Assembly: GCF_003628145.1 (NCBI RefSeq)
Contig: NZ_RBZV01000010.1
Location: forward strand, 124,623 to 188,622
Origin: Trinickia fusca
GTDB taxonomy: Bacteria; Pseudomonadota; Gammaproteobacteria; Burkholderiales; Burkholderiaceae
Direction: 5' to 3'
Length of the DNA: 64,000 bases
Shown: piece by piece, positions 26,215-34,394 of the stretch
Layout: each line of letters starts with the position of its first letter
Position numbering within the stretch: the stretch's first letter is position 1
The notes under the pieces: generated by a model
Told to the model about the DNA's origin: nothing
The model's database searches: none
What the model saw: the letters and a program-made list of their open reading frames with translations, nothing else
Position numbers and translations under genes: made by a program

Positions 26215-27013
26215 CAACGTTAGCAGCCGGCGCATCTGCTCGGTCCTGAAAGCGAAATCCATCTCGGTAGACCGAAGGCGTCACGCCGAATCGCTCGCGA
26301 AATGCGGTAGCGAAATTCGCTGCGCTCGAAAAGCCAATTTCCTCGGCAATACTGGCGACGCTCAACGGCGTGGTGCTCAACAGGCTTTGCGCAACGCGCA
26401 GGCGTTCATGCCGCAGATACTCGAATACCGTTTGACCAAGGTTGTCACGAAAGGCACGCGACAGCCGCTTTTCGTTAGTCCCTACCAGGCGGGCGAGCTG
26501 TTCGACTGAGGGCGGCGCGCTCAGGTTCTGCGAAAGGTGTCGAATAGCTGCCCGCACGATGACGTCGTCGCCGGTGAGGTCCGGTGCGGTGATGTCTGCT
26601 TCGGCATGCCTTTGATCGCGTGCCCGCGTTAGGTGCACGCGAATCCGCGCCAGCACCTCGGCCGGCTCGAACGGCTTCAGCACGTAGTCGACGGCGCCGA
26701 TCTCCAGCCCCTCCAGACGCTCATGGAGCTCGCCGGCCACGGACAGAAAGATGATCGGAATGGCAGACGTACTGGGCGTCTCGGCGAGAAGCCGGCAGGC
26801 GGCAAAGCCATCCATTCGGGGCATGCGGACGTCCATCAGGATCAGGTCGGGCGAGATCGCCAATGCGCGTTGGTATGCCTGCGCTCCATCGAATGCGACG
26901 CTGATCCGGCATCCGGCGTTGCGCAAGATATCGATCAAGAGGCGAAGCTGGTCGGGCTGGTCGTCGACTACCAGAATGTGGGCATCGGCGAGAGCGATAT
27001 TTCGGTGAAGCAT
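26204..27013 (-). CDS. Response regulator with AraC-type DNA-binding domain
   Basis: 269 residues. REC domain at residues 10-130: HILVVDDQ acidic pair, phospho-Asp near 60 in LILMDVRMPRMDG, Lys in VLKPF; then an AraC/XylS double-HTH domain from about 160 (LARLVGTNEKRLSRAFRDNLG and IAEEIGFSSAANFATAFRERFGVTPSVYR). REC fused to AraC is a less common output architecture. It precedes and overlaps the histidine kinase, so the two form a two-component system, and it is divergent from the adhesin gene at 27314. Confidence 0.9.
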   Translation of the reverse strand: MLHRNIALADAHILVVDDQPDQLRLLIDILRNAGCRISVAFDGAQAYQRALAISPDLILMDVRMPRMDGFAACRLLAETPSTSAIPIIFLSVAGELHERLEGLEIGAVDYVLKPFEPAEVLARIRVHLTRARDQRHAEADITAPDLTGDDVIVRAAIRHLSQNLSAPPSVEQLARLVGTNEKRLSRAFRDNLGQTVFEYLRHERLRVAQSLLSTTPLSVASIAEEIGFSSAANFATAFRERFGVTPSVYRDGFRFQDRADAPAANVDAE

Positions 27014-27313
27014 GGCGAGCTGGGCCTGGCGGGTCGGTTTCTTTTCACTTGTCGGCGGGCATGCTCGATTCGATAACGCGAGCCATCACGAAAATTGCGT
27101 CGACCAAAGCCGACGAATGCCTGCACCAAATAAATATTCTCTCAAACAAAACGTTTTTCCGCTCAGGAAAACACATGCGGATTCTTCGCCGGCCAGAATC
27201 CGTGCCGGCGTCCGGGCATGTCTTGGCCAAGTTGAAGATATTGGGCCTCTGATTGCGCTCATGGGCGAGAGTAAAAGCGATACCCGCTCCGTGTTGACAA
27301 ACAGTTCTCTAAG
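27014..27313. other. Divergent region between two-component system and adhesin
   Basis: 300 bases with no gene. AT-rich around 27115-27180 with an AAATAAATATT stretch and a possible TTGACA at 27295. It must hold promoters for both directions. No clear dyad was found. Confidence 0.5.
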
Positions 27314-28570
27314 ATGAAAAAGCGACTTTCAGCCATCTCCATTGCGGTAATTTCCATTGCGTCGAGCAACGCCCATGCGGATAACTTCGCGTTCGGTAGC
27401 GAGACCCCCACTACGACCGTCACGATTGGCGGGGCGGCAGCCGCGCCGGCCGCCACCACGGGCGGCGGGGTACCGGCAACGGCCGGCTCCGACGGCACGA
27501 GCCAGAATCAGGCGTACGGTTTGATATCCAGCGCAAAAGGTGGCGCCGCGCTATCGATCGGCGATACGGTGCAAGCGGCGGGTAGAAACGCGACGTCTGT
27601 CGGTAGCAATTCCAATGCGGTTGGTAATAACTCAGTCTCATTTGGCGGCGCTGCGAATTCGACCGGCGTAGGCTCGAGCGCAATCGGCGCTAGCGCTACC
27701 GCAACGGCCAATAATTCCGTGGCGCTCGGCGCGGCTTCGGTGGCCGATCGCGTCAATTCGGTTTCAGTTGGCTCGGTTGGCAGCGAACGACAAGTGACGA
27801 ACGTGGCTGCCGGCGGGTTGAGCGCTACGAGCACGGATGCGGTCAATGGCTCGCAGTTGTATTCGACGGCACAGAGCGTCACGAACCTCAGCAACCAGGT
27901 ATCTCAACTTGGCAATCAGTCGACGCAAATGACGGCGGCCGTAACCGCGGAAGCCACGCGTGCGACCAATGCCGAAGCCGCGTTGCAAAGCCAAATGGCC
28001 AACAACAACAGCTGGATGACTCGAGCCCAAAATGGTTCGATCGGCGCAGGGGCAAACGCGACTGGGAAGAATGCCACCGCAATCGGCAACGCCACGGCGA
28101 GCGGGAACAATTCAGTGGCTATCGGCCAGGGCTCTGTCGCCGATCGCGCCAATTCCTTCTCGGTCGGCGCGAAGGGAAGCGAACGTCAGGTCACGAACGT
28201 CGCGGCCGGCACCGCCGCCACCGATGCCGTCAATGTGCAGCAGCTCAACAACGGGATCAGTCAAGCGACCCAAGCGTCGCAGAACTATACGGACGCTCGC
28301 GTCGGACAACTACAGAATTCGCTCGACTCGATGAAGTCGGATATGTATGGCGGCGTAGCTGCCGCGCTGGCGGTTGCAGGGCTGCCGCAGCCGACCGCGC
28401 CGGGACGTTCGATGGTCAGCGCTGCGACGTCGAATTACCACGGCCAGCAGGGTTTCGCCGCGGGCTACTCCTACGTGACGCAGAACAACAAATGGGTGGT
28501 GAAAGCGTCGGCCACGTCCTCGACCCGTGGAGATTTTGGCGGGGTTGTCGGCGCGGGTTATCAGTTCTGA
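27314..28570 (+). CDS. Trimeric autotransporter adhesin, YadA-like
   Basis: 418 residues. Signal peptide MKKRLSAISIAVISI ending near NAHAD; Gly/Asn/Ser-rich YadA head repeats (SVGSNSNAVGNNSVSFGG, TANNSVALGAASVADR), a neck motif DAVNGSQLYS, a short coiled-coil stalk near residues 200-240, a second small head and neck (NNSVAIGQGSVADRANSF, TDAVNVQQLN), and a C-terminal YadA anchor ending GAGYQF, with terminal Phe as expected for BAM-inserted barrels. Very compact compared with most Burkholderia family members. The two GSERQVTNVAAG blocks are internal repeats. Divergent from the two-component system. Confidence 0.93.
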   Translation: MKKRLSAISIAVISIASSNAHADNFAFGSETPTTTVTIGGAAAAPAATTGGGVPATAGSDGTSQNQAYGLISSAKGGAALSIGDTVQAAGRNATSVGSNSNAVGNNSVSFGGAANSTGVGSSAIGASATATANNSVALGAASVADRVNSVSVGSVGSERQVTNVAAGGLSATSTDAVNGSQLYSTAQSVTNLSNQVSQLGNQSTQMTAAVTAEATRATNAEAALQSQMANNNSWMTRAQNGSIGAGANATGKNATAIGNATASGNNSVAIGQGSVADRANSFSVGAKGSERQVTNVAAGTAATDAVNVQQLNNGISQATQASQNYTDARVGQLQNSLDSMKSDMYGGVAAALAVAGLPQPTAPGRSMVSAATSNYHGQQGFAAGYSYVTQNNKWVVKASATSSTRGDFGGVVGAGYQF

Positions 28571-28605
28571 TGCCAGCCGTTTCGTAGCGCTCGTCGCCCC
28601 AAAAA

Positions 28606-28630
28606 GCGCCCGGCCCACCAAGGCCGGGCG
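28606..28630 (-). terminator. GC-rich hairpin, terminator on the minus strand
   Basis: CGCCCGGCC (28607-28615) and GGCCGGGCG (28622-28630) form a 9-bp stem with 6-base loop. Read on the minus strand it is followed by GCTTTTT, so it fits termination of the DUF4148 transcript, and it can act bidirectionally after the adhesin. Confidence 0.7.
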
Positions 28631-28677
28631 AAACCGTCGGGTTGCCAACGGCGGAGGTAATACGTTGTCCTATGCAA

Positions 28678-28706
28678 CGAGCCTGCTTTGATCGAAAGCA
28701 GGCTCG
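28678..28706. terminator. 12-bp perfect hairpin between convergent genes
   Basis: CGAGCCTGCTTT (28678-28689) and AAAGCAGGCTCG (28695-28706) with a GATCG loop. It has no clear U-run on either strand, so it may be a bidirectional terminator or a stabilising 3' structure between the adhesin and the DUF4148 gene. Confidence 0.55.
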
Positions 28707-28768
28707 TCGTGTCTTGCAGAAAGAGAAAGCGAGAGATGCGGCATCGGGCGATGCGACCTCACCGAGGC

Positions 28769-29104
28769 TTATTGACCGAAGAAAATCGACTTCTCAGCGG
28801 CCCCTGCGGCATGGCCCGCTTGGACCTTGACGTCAGCCACGCCGCCGACATCGTTCGCCGCCGTCTGCGTCACCGCCGCTTGTTGCGTACCGGCGTGTTG
28901 CGCGGCGACACGCGCTTCTGCTGCCTGAATGTCGGCCGGATAGTACGGGTCGTTGCCGCGCGAGGGAACGTAGCCGACCTTGGCCAGATCAACGAGTTGC
29001 TGCTGAACGTCTGCACGCGTCACCGGCTGGTTCGATTGGGCAAACGAAGCGATCGGGGTGGCAAGAACGGCGGCAAGAGCGACGGCACTGATGAGCGATT
29101 TCAT
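28769..29104 (-). CDS. DUF4148 small secreted protein
   Basis: 111 residues from ATG 29104 behind GGAGG. Signal peptide MKSLISAVALAAVLATP ending SFAQS, then VTRADVQQQLVDLAKVGYVPSRGNDPYYPADIQAAEARV split over two blocks, the DUF4148 core common and multi-copy in Burkholderia. Function unknown; it is often stress- or regulator-controlled. An imperfect dyad, GAATCTATAGG and CCTAGATTC, lies upstream at 29183-29209 and may be an operator. Confidence 0.88.
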   Translation of the reverse strand: MKSLISAVALAAVLATPIASFAQSNQPVTRADVQQQLVDLAKVGYVPSRGNDPYYPADIQAAEARVAAQHAGTQQAAVTQTAANDVGGVADVKVQAGHAAGAAEKSIFFGQ

Positions 29105-29275
29105 GGTAACTACCTCCAAGGATTATTTCGTAATCAGCTATAAACGGTTGTCTCTAGCTGTTGAAATGAATTCTAGGAGCAAGAATCTATAGGGTAAATA
29201 CCTAGATTCCGAAAACACTGTTTCCGTTGGCAAGACAATCGCGCGCCCTTCCCCTTGACCCTCACGTTGCGTCAC

Positions 29276-30691
29276 TCAGTCGCGATAGCCGAGACTCGTC
29301 GTCGTGGGTGCCTCGATCCCAGCTTTTTTGGCGCGCGGCGGCCGAGAAGCGATCCACCAGACAAGGGCAGCGAGCGCCGACAACCCGATCACCCCAGCCA
29401 TGACTAGATACATCGCCGTCTGGAACGCGTGCAGCACCGAAATCAGCGTGCCGAAGATCGCCACGCCGAGCGCGGCACCGCTCTGGCGTGCCGAGTTCAG
29501 TACCGCCGCAGCGACGCCCGCACGGCTTTTCTCGACCGTGCCCAGCGCCGGTGAAGTAGCGGCCGGCGAGATGAAACCCGACGCCAAGCCGATCGCGAGC
29601 ATCGGCACGATAGCCTGCCAGTAAGGCGAGTTCGCCGTGGCAAGACTCATGCCCGCGGCGCCCGCCGCATACAGGCCGAATGCCGCACACATCGAGAAGC
29701 GCGCGCCGAAGCGCTGGACGAGGCGGCTCGAGAACAGCCCGCCCGTCGCGACCATCCCCGTCATCGGCAAGAACGCAAGCCCCGCCTCGAGCGGTGAGGC
29801 GCCGCGCACTTGCTGATAGTAGAGACTGAACGTGAACAGCATCCCGTAGAACACGAACGCCGATGCCATCGATACAAACGTCGATCCCGAAAACAGGCTA
29901 CTGCGGAAGAAACCGAGCGGCAGCATCGGGTCGGCGCTACGCGCTTCGACGAAGAAGAAGGCGATCCATGCGAGCAGGCTCGCGATCATGCCCGCGATGA
30001 GCGGCGTCGAGCGCCAGCCGAGCACCGGGCCTTCGATCAGCACGCCAATGAGCGCGCCGAGCGCGACGATCGCAGCCGCCTGGCCGGCCCAATCGAAGTG
30101 CCGCGTCTTCGACGTTGCCGTCGGGGCGACCGAAGCAGTCAGCCACAAGCCGACGATGCCGATCGGTACGTTGACGAAAAAGATGCTGCGCCACCCGAAC
30201 AGGTGGATCAGGATGCCGCCGATCAGCGGCCCCGATGCCATCGCCGCGCCACCGCAGCCCATCCAGATACTCACGGCTGCCGCGCGGCGCGCCGGGTCGG
30301 GACACGCGTCATTGATCAACGCAAGCGAGCACGGCACGAGCATTGCGCTGCCCACTCCCTGCAACGCACGTGCCAGCGCGAGCGTCGTCATATCGGGCGC
30401 GACGCCGCAAAGGACCGAGGCAGCGACGAAGACCGCCAAGCCGGCGAAGTAGATATTGCGCGAGCCGAGCCGGTCGCCGAGTGTGCCGCCGGTCATCAGC
30501 AAGCTCGCGAACGTCAGCGTATAGGCGTTGACGACCCATTGCAGTCCCGCCATGTTGCTGCCGAACGTGCGGCTGATCTGTTCGAGCGCGACGTTGACGA
30601 TCGACGCATCGAGCAGAACGACCGTATAGCTAACGCTCGTCGCCGCCAAAACGCGGCGTGCGGCCGACTGACCTGCTCCTCCCTCGATCAT
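29276..30691 (-). CDS. MFS drug/metabolite exporter (DHA2, EmrB/QacA type)
   Basis: 471 residues from ATG 30691, overlapping the upstream NTF2-like stop as ATGA. Fourteen-helix DHA2 features: LDASIVNVALEQI in helix 1 (motif D1), TGGTLGDRLGSRNIYF (motif A), LALARALQGVGSAMLVPCS (motif B), and repeated Gly-rich helices. It likely exports a hydrophobic or aromatic compound by proton antiport. A divergent ArsR-type regulator suggests ligand-inducible control. Confidence 0.9.
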   Translation of the reverse strand: MIEGGAGQSAARRVLAATSVSYTVVLLDASIVNVALEQISRTFGSNMAGLQWVVNAYTLTFASLLMTGGTLGDRLGSRNIYFAGLAVFVAASVLCGVAPDMTTLALARALQGVGSAMLVPCSLALINDACPDPARRAAAVSIWMGCGGAAMASGPLIGGILIHLFGWRSIFFVNVPIGIVGLWLTASVAPTATSKTRHFDWAGQAAAIVALGALIGVLIEGPVLGWRSTPLIAGMIASLLAWIAFFFVEARSADPMLPLGFFRSSLFSGSTFVSMASAFVFYGMLFTFSLYYQQVRGASPLEAGLAFLPMTGMVATGGLFSSRLVQRFGARFSMCAAFGLYAAGAAGMSLATANSPYWQAIVPMLAIGLASGFISPAATSPALGTVEKSRAGVAAAVLNSARQSGAALGVAIFGTLISVLHAFQTAMYLVMAGVIGLSALAALVWWIASRPPRAKKAGIEAPTTTSLGYRD

Positions 30692-31125
30692 GACTGGCCG
30701 ACTCCCTTTTTGAGCGCCTCGGTCAAAGACCGGAACCCGACCCACCCCCAATACACGCGATGATGGGTGATGAGGCCGTCCGCGACGTCCATGACCTCGA
30801 CGAGATCGACTTGATCGCCATGCGGCGTTTTGCGCGGGTATTCCCACGTCAGTTGCCTGCCGTTCGAAAAAAAAGTACCCGTCCGATACCAGCGGTTGAG
30901 GCTACCACCGAGCTTTCGTAGGCCTGCTTCGAAAAATTCCCCGATATTTCGCTTTCCTTCGAGGATGCCACTTTCATTTTCCGGCAATGTCACTAAGATA
31001 AGCGGCGTTTCGAGCGTGGCATCCTCTGCGTAGAGCGACATTAGACCGTCGAGATCACGGCTTACTATCGTTTCGTGCCATCTTTCGTAGATATGTAGGA
31101 TTTGCGAATCCGTGGCGGCCATCAT
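30688..31125 (-). CDS. NTF2-like / SnoaL-type protein
   Basis: 145 residues from ATG 31125 with GGGAG upstream. Helix block ILHIYERWHETIVSRDLDGLMSLYAEDATLETP and strands LTWEYPRK, VDLVEVMDVADGLITHHRVYWGWVG are classical for the SnoaL-like superfamily, often found in tailoring or detoxification operons. Directly coupled to the MFS exporter. Not closely similar by eye to the NTF2-like protein at 13604. Confidence 0.8.
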   Translation of the reverse strand: MMAATDSQILHIYERWHETIVSRDLDGLMSLYAEDATLETPLILVTLPENESGILEGKRNIGEFFEAGLRKLGGSLNRWYRTGTFFSNGRQLTWEYPRKTPHGDQVDLVEVMDVADGLITHHRVYWGWVGFRSLTEALKKGVGQS

Positions 31126-31181
31126 CAACGCTCCCTATTTGATCGTTCTGAATGCCACCAGTTTAGCGGCCATAATTTTTA

Positions 31182-31207
31182 GATGCTTCGACACGAATCG
31201 AAACATC
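31182..31207. promoter_or_regulatory. Imperfect inverted repeat, putative ArsR-type operator
   Basis: GATGCTTCG (31182-31190) and CGAAACATC (31199-31207) are reverse complements with one mismatch and an 8-base spacer, located between the divergent NTF2/MFS operon and the ArsR-type gene. Confidence 0.5.
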
Positions 31208-31227
31208 AATGCTGTGGGTCCGGTACT

Positions 31228-31239
31228 ATCAACGTTGAT
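31228..31239. promoter_or_regulatory. Perfect 12-bp palindrome ATCAACGTTGAT
   Basis: Self-complementary 12-mer 18 bases ahead of the ArsR-type ATG at 31258. Together with the neighbouring 26-base dyad it may give autoregulation. Confidence 0.4.
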
Positions 31240-31257
31240 GAGCTCGAGGGATTGACC

Positions 31258-31989
31258 ATGAACCAAGATCACAATGTCGCTTCCGTCGCCTTTTTAATTG
31301 CCGACCCTGCGCGCGCGGCGATGCTGATGTTTCTTGGCGACGGTCGGGCGCGAGCGGCTGGCGAACTGGCGCATGTTGCCGGCGTCACGGCACAAACGGC
31401 CAGTTCCCACTTGAGCAAACTCCTGGCCGGTGGCTTGCTAGCGGTAGAGTCGATGGGGCGCCATCGCTTTTACCGGCTGGCCGGGGCCGAAGTCGCCGCT
31501 GTGCTCGAAAAGCTGGCGGCTATCTCGCCGAACAAGCTCGTCAATCCGAAGCACGCGAGCCGGGCACTACAGGATCTGCGCTTTGCCCGGTGCTGCTACG
31601 ACCATCTGGCGGGCCGCCTTGGGGTGGCCGTGACGCGAGCGATGCAGGAGCGCGACCTGATCGTCGCCATGCCCGAGCAGCGCTACGGCATCACCGCGGC
31701 CGGCGTCGACTGGTTCCGCCAGATCGGGCTCGACGCGCTGCACCTGGACGATTGCGGCATCCACCTCGCCAGCCAGTGCCTCGACTCCACCGAACGGCGG
31801 CACCATCTGGCGGGGCCTCTCGGCAAGCATTTCATGAGCACCCTCTTTTCAAAGGGGTGGCTTCATCGCCGAGAACGCTCGCGTGCGATTTCCGTCACGC
31901 CCGACGGATGGTCCGGACTGAAGGCACTGCTCAATCTCGACGAACAATCGCTGCGGCTATCCGATTGGGAGTGTGAGGTCGATGCCTGA
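31258..31989 (+). CDS. ArsR-type winged-helix regulator
   Basis: 243 residues from ATG 31258 with GAGGG upstream. ArsR-like N-terminus: LIADPARAAMLMFLGDGRARAAGELAHVAGVTAQTASSHLSKLL in consecutive blocks, then GGLLAVESMGRHRFYRLAG. The extra C-terminal 130 residues contain Cys in LRFARCCYDHLAGRLGVAV and a second DNA-binding-like region, matching the longer YczG-type subgroup rather than the 100-residue metal sensors. It likely represses the divergent NTF2/MFS operon; it also lies directly upstream of the N-N cluster. Confidence 0.85.
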   Translation: MNQDHNVASVAFLIADPARAAMLMFLGDGRARAAGELAHVAGVTAQTASSHLSKLLAGGLLAVESMGRHRFYRLAGAEVAAVLEKLAAISPNKLVNPKHASRALQDLRFARCCYDHLAGRLGVAVTRAMQERDLIVAMPEQRYGITAAGVDWFRQIGLDALHLDDCGIHLASQCLDSTERRHHLAGPLGKHFMSTLFSKGWLHRRERSRAISVTPDGWSGLKALLNLDEQSLRLSDWECEVDA

Positions 31990-32237
31990 CATCCTCTGCT
32001 CCCCGCTTGCCCTAGCCCACCCGCTCTGACGTCGCCTGGGACAAGGCAACGCAGTCGTGTCGTCACCAATAACGATCATTTCATTCCGAGGGACATCGAG
32101 CGTTAGCATCCATTCAATATTTTTCTCCTCAAACAATAACATTATTCTTCGCTTCGCAATAAATCGAGCTTACCGGATCGAGGGAAGCTCGCGCGCCTGA
32201 TTCGGCGCACCCCCAATTTTCTTGTAGGAATGTGCTA
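31990..32237 (+). promoter_or_regulatory. Leader and promoter region of the hydrazine-type operon
   Basis: About 250 bases, AT-rich in 32100-32165, then GC-rich. It must carry the operon promoter. A small AATAA-CA-TTATT dyad and a TAGGA ribosome site 8 bases before the ATG at 32238 are visible; no promoter could be assigned with confidence. Confidence 0.5.
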
Positions 32238-33608
32238 ATGGACAAGGATCAGTATCACCTGATTGGCGTCGGCATTGGCCCTGCCAATCTCAGCCTGGCC
32301 GCATTGCTGCAGCCGTGCAACGATATCAAACGTATCTTCCTCGACCGCAGAAATGAATTTATCTGGCACCCTGGATTGCTTTTTTCAAACGCAGAATTGC
32401 AGGTGGCGTACCTCAAGGATTTGGTCAGCCTCGTAGCACCGACGAGTCCGTATTCTTTTCTTGAATTTCTCCGTGAAAATGGCCGCCTCTACAGTTTTAT
32501 TAATGCGAATTTTCCGCATGTACTGCGCCGGGAGTTCAACGAATATTACCGCTGGGCATGTGGAAAACTTCCGGATCTCGAATTCGGTTCTGAGGTGACG
32601 TCGATCGACGTGGGCCGCGGCGGTTTCGAGGTCGCGACGTCGCTCGGCGTACGGCATGCCGAACATCTCGTGATCGGCACGGGGCTCGTGCCGAATATCC
32701 CGGCCTATGCGGAGCCGTTCCTCGGCGACACCCTGTTTCACGCGTCCGAATTTCTGCGACGCAAGGTCGACGCCAAAGGACGCCGTGTCGCGATCATCGG
32801 CGGTGGACAGACGGGCGCCGAGGTATTCCTGAATCTCATGACTTCCGATGCGACGCTGCCGGCATCGATTTCGTGGATTTCCCGCCGCCCGAACTTCCTG
32901 CCGCTCGACGATACGCCGTTCATCAACGAGCAGTTCACTCCCGGCTACAGCGACTACTTCTTCGGACTGCCGCAGCCCGTTCGCGAGTCGATCATCGAGG
33001 CTCAGAAGCTGACGAGCGACGGCATCTCGCCGTCGACGCTCGAGAGTATTTACCGCCGGCTCTACGAACTGAAGTTCCTGGCGAGGCACGAGTGCGCATG
33101 GGAGCTACGACCGGGGCGTTCGCTCGAGCGCATTGCGCGCGCAACCGCGGGATTCGATCTGACGATGCGAGATGCCGCGACCGGCCAGATGCAGTCGCTC
33201 CAAGCCGACCTCGTCATCCTTTGTACGGGGTATACCGCCCGTCTGCCGAAGTGCCTCGCACCGATTCGCGATCGCATTGCGCTCAATAGCCGGGGCGAGT
33301 ATGTGGTGCGCCCCGACTATTCGATCGAATGGGCCGGTCCCTCTCACCACAAGATCTACGTGCAAAACGCTTCGCGCACGCAGCGCGGGCTCGCCGATCC
33401 GAATCTGAGTTTGCTCTCGTGGCGGAGCGCGAAGATCGTCAACAGCGTGGCCAGGCGCACCGTCTACGACGTCGACAACAATCAATCGATTCTCGATTGG
33501 CCGCAGGCGCATCACGCAGCGCTCGCCCACGAGACACCGGCGGCCGCGCCGCGCTCATTCGCCTTGATGAGGGACGCTGAACCAGCCGCCGACGCCGTCC
33601 GCGGATGA
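32238..33608 (+). CDS. Lysine/ornithine N-hydroxylase (IucD/PvdA/SidA family)
   Basis: 456 residues from ATG 32238. FAD site GVGIGPANLSLAAL at residues 10-23; family blocks EFIWHPGLL and LQVAYLKDLV with SPYSFLEFL; NADPH site VAIIGGGQTGAEV; substrate region SWISRRPNFLPLDDTPFINE and PGYSDYFFGLP; the C-terminal CTGY motif corresponding to ATGY. This family hydroxylates the side-chain amine of lysine or ornithine. In siderophore loci it sits with NRPS or IucA/C genes; none are present here. With the downstream MetRS-like and cupin genes it is more likely the Spb38-type lysine N6-hydroxylase that starts hydrazine formation. First gene of a seven-gene plus-strand operon. Confidence 0.9.
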   Translation: MDKDQYHLIGVGIGPANLSLAALLQPCNDIKRIFLDRRNEFIWHPGLLFSNAELQVAYLKDLVSLVAPTSPYSFLEFLRENGRLYSFINANFPHVLRREFNEYYRWACGKLPDLEFGSEVTSIDVGRGGFEVATSLGVRHAEHLVIGTGLVPNIPAYAEPFLGDTLFHASEFLRRKVDAKGRRVAIIGGGQTGAEVFLNLMTSDATLPASISWISRRPNFLPLDDTPFINEQFTPGYSDYFFGLPQPVRESIIEAQKLTSDGISPSTLESIYRRLYELKFLARHECAWELRPGRSLERIARATAGFDLTMRDAATGQMQSLQADLVILCTGYTARLPKCLAPIRDRIALNSRGEYVVRPDYSIEWAGPSHHKIYVQNASRTQRGLADPNLSLLSWRSAKIVNSVARRTVYDVDNNQSILDWPQAHHAALAHETPAAAPRSFALMRDAEPAADAVRG

Positions 33609-33651
33609 TGCGGTCGGAGCGCGAGACCATCGACATTGGAGAGGCAGCAAC

Positions 33652-34290
33652 ATGGATCTGTATGGTGATTTGATTTCGAGCAGTACGCGGCGGGTGCTCG
33701 TGACGGCAGATTGCGTCAACGCGCCAATCGCGTTCAAGGTCGTCGACATCGTCAAGAAGGAAAACCGGCACGACGCATTCCTGCAGCTCAACCCGAACGG
33801 GACGATCCCTGCTTTCGTGGATGGTGACATCGTGCTGTTCGAAGCGTCGGCGATCATGACTTACCTGGCCGAGAAGTACGGCTCCGAGCTGCTGCCGAAA
33901 GGGGCTCGGCGCATCGAGACGCTGAAATGGACGCTGTGGGCCGCTGAGCATTTTCGTCAGGGGCCGAATCTGCTGCTCGAGGAGCGCTACCTCAAGAAAA
34001 TTCATGGAGAGCCAGAGAACCCGTGGGCCGTGGCGCACGGAGAAATGCTGACGCGCAAATACGCAGCCGTGCTCGACGAGCATCTCGCGCATCGCCGCTT
34101 CGTGACCGGTGACACGGTGACGTTGGCCGACTTCGATCTTGCTGCTCCGTTTAGCCATCTGACGCGCTCGCGCGCACCACTCGACGAATACCCGAACCTC
34201 GTCGAGTGGCATACACGCCTGCTCGAGCAGGTACCCGCGTGGGCCAGGCGCGGCGCCGATCTCGAGCGGCGCATTCGTGAATTGAACTGA
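33652..34290 (+). CDS. Glutathione S-transferase-like protein in the hydrazine-type operon
   Basis: 212 residues with a GGAG ribosome site. Thioredoxin-like N-terminal half with NPNGTIPAFVDGDIVLFEASAIMTYLAEKYG in adjoining blocks (cis-Pro and Glu-Ala-Ser glutathione site), catalytic Ser likely in SSSTRRVL near residue 10, and a helical C-terminal half with TLADFDLAAPF. It may detoxify or isomerise a reactive hydrazine or diazo intermediate; that is inference from its place as the second gene. Not an element of the characterised s56-p1 core. Confidence 0.85.
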   Translation: MDLYGDLISSSTRRVLVTADCVNAPIAFKVVDIVKKENRHDAFLQLNPNGTIPAFVDGDIVLFEASAIMTYLAEKYGSELLPKGARRIETLKWTLWAAEHFRQGPNLLLEERYLKKIHGEPENPWAVAHGEMLTRKYAAVLDEHLAHRRFVTGDTVTLADFDLAAPFSHLTRSRAPLDEYPNLVEWHTRLLEQVPAWARRGADLERRIRELN

Positions 34291-34394
34291 ACGGGCATTG
34301 CTCTCCCGTGCATCGATATGCGCGTGTGCCGCTGCACGCTCGTCGATACCGCACGTAGAGGCCATGCCCCGAGAAACATGAAGGAGATGACAGC

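Noticed and set aside
32238-33608. Reading the N-hydroxylase as a siderophore (aerobactin or ornibactin-like) gene
   Set aside because: No NRPS, IucA/C synthetase, TonB receptor or iron-box-linked transport gene is in the operon; the partners match hydrazine synthesis better.
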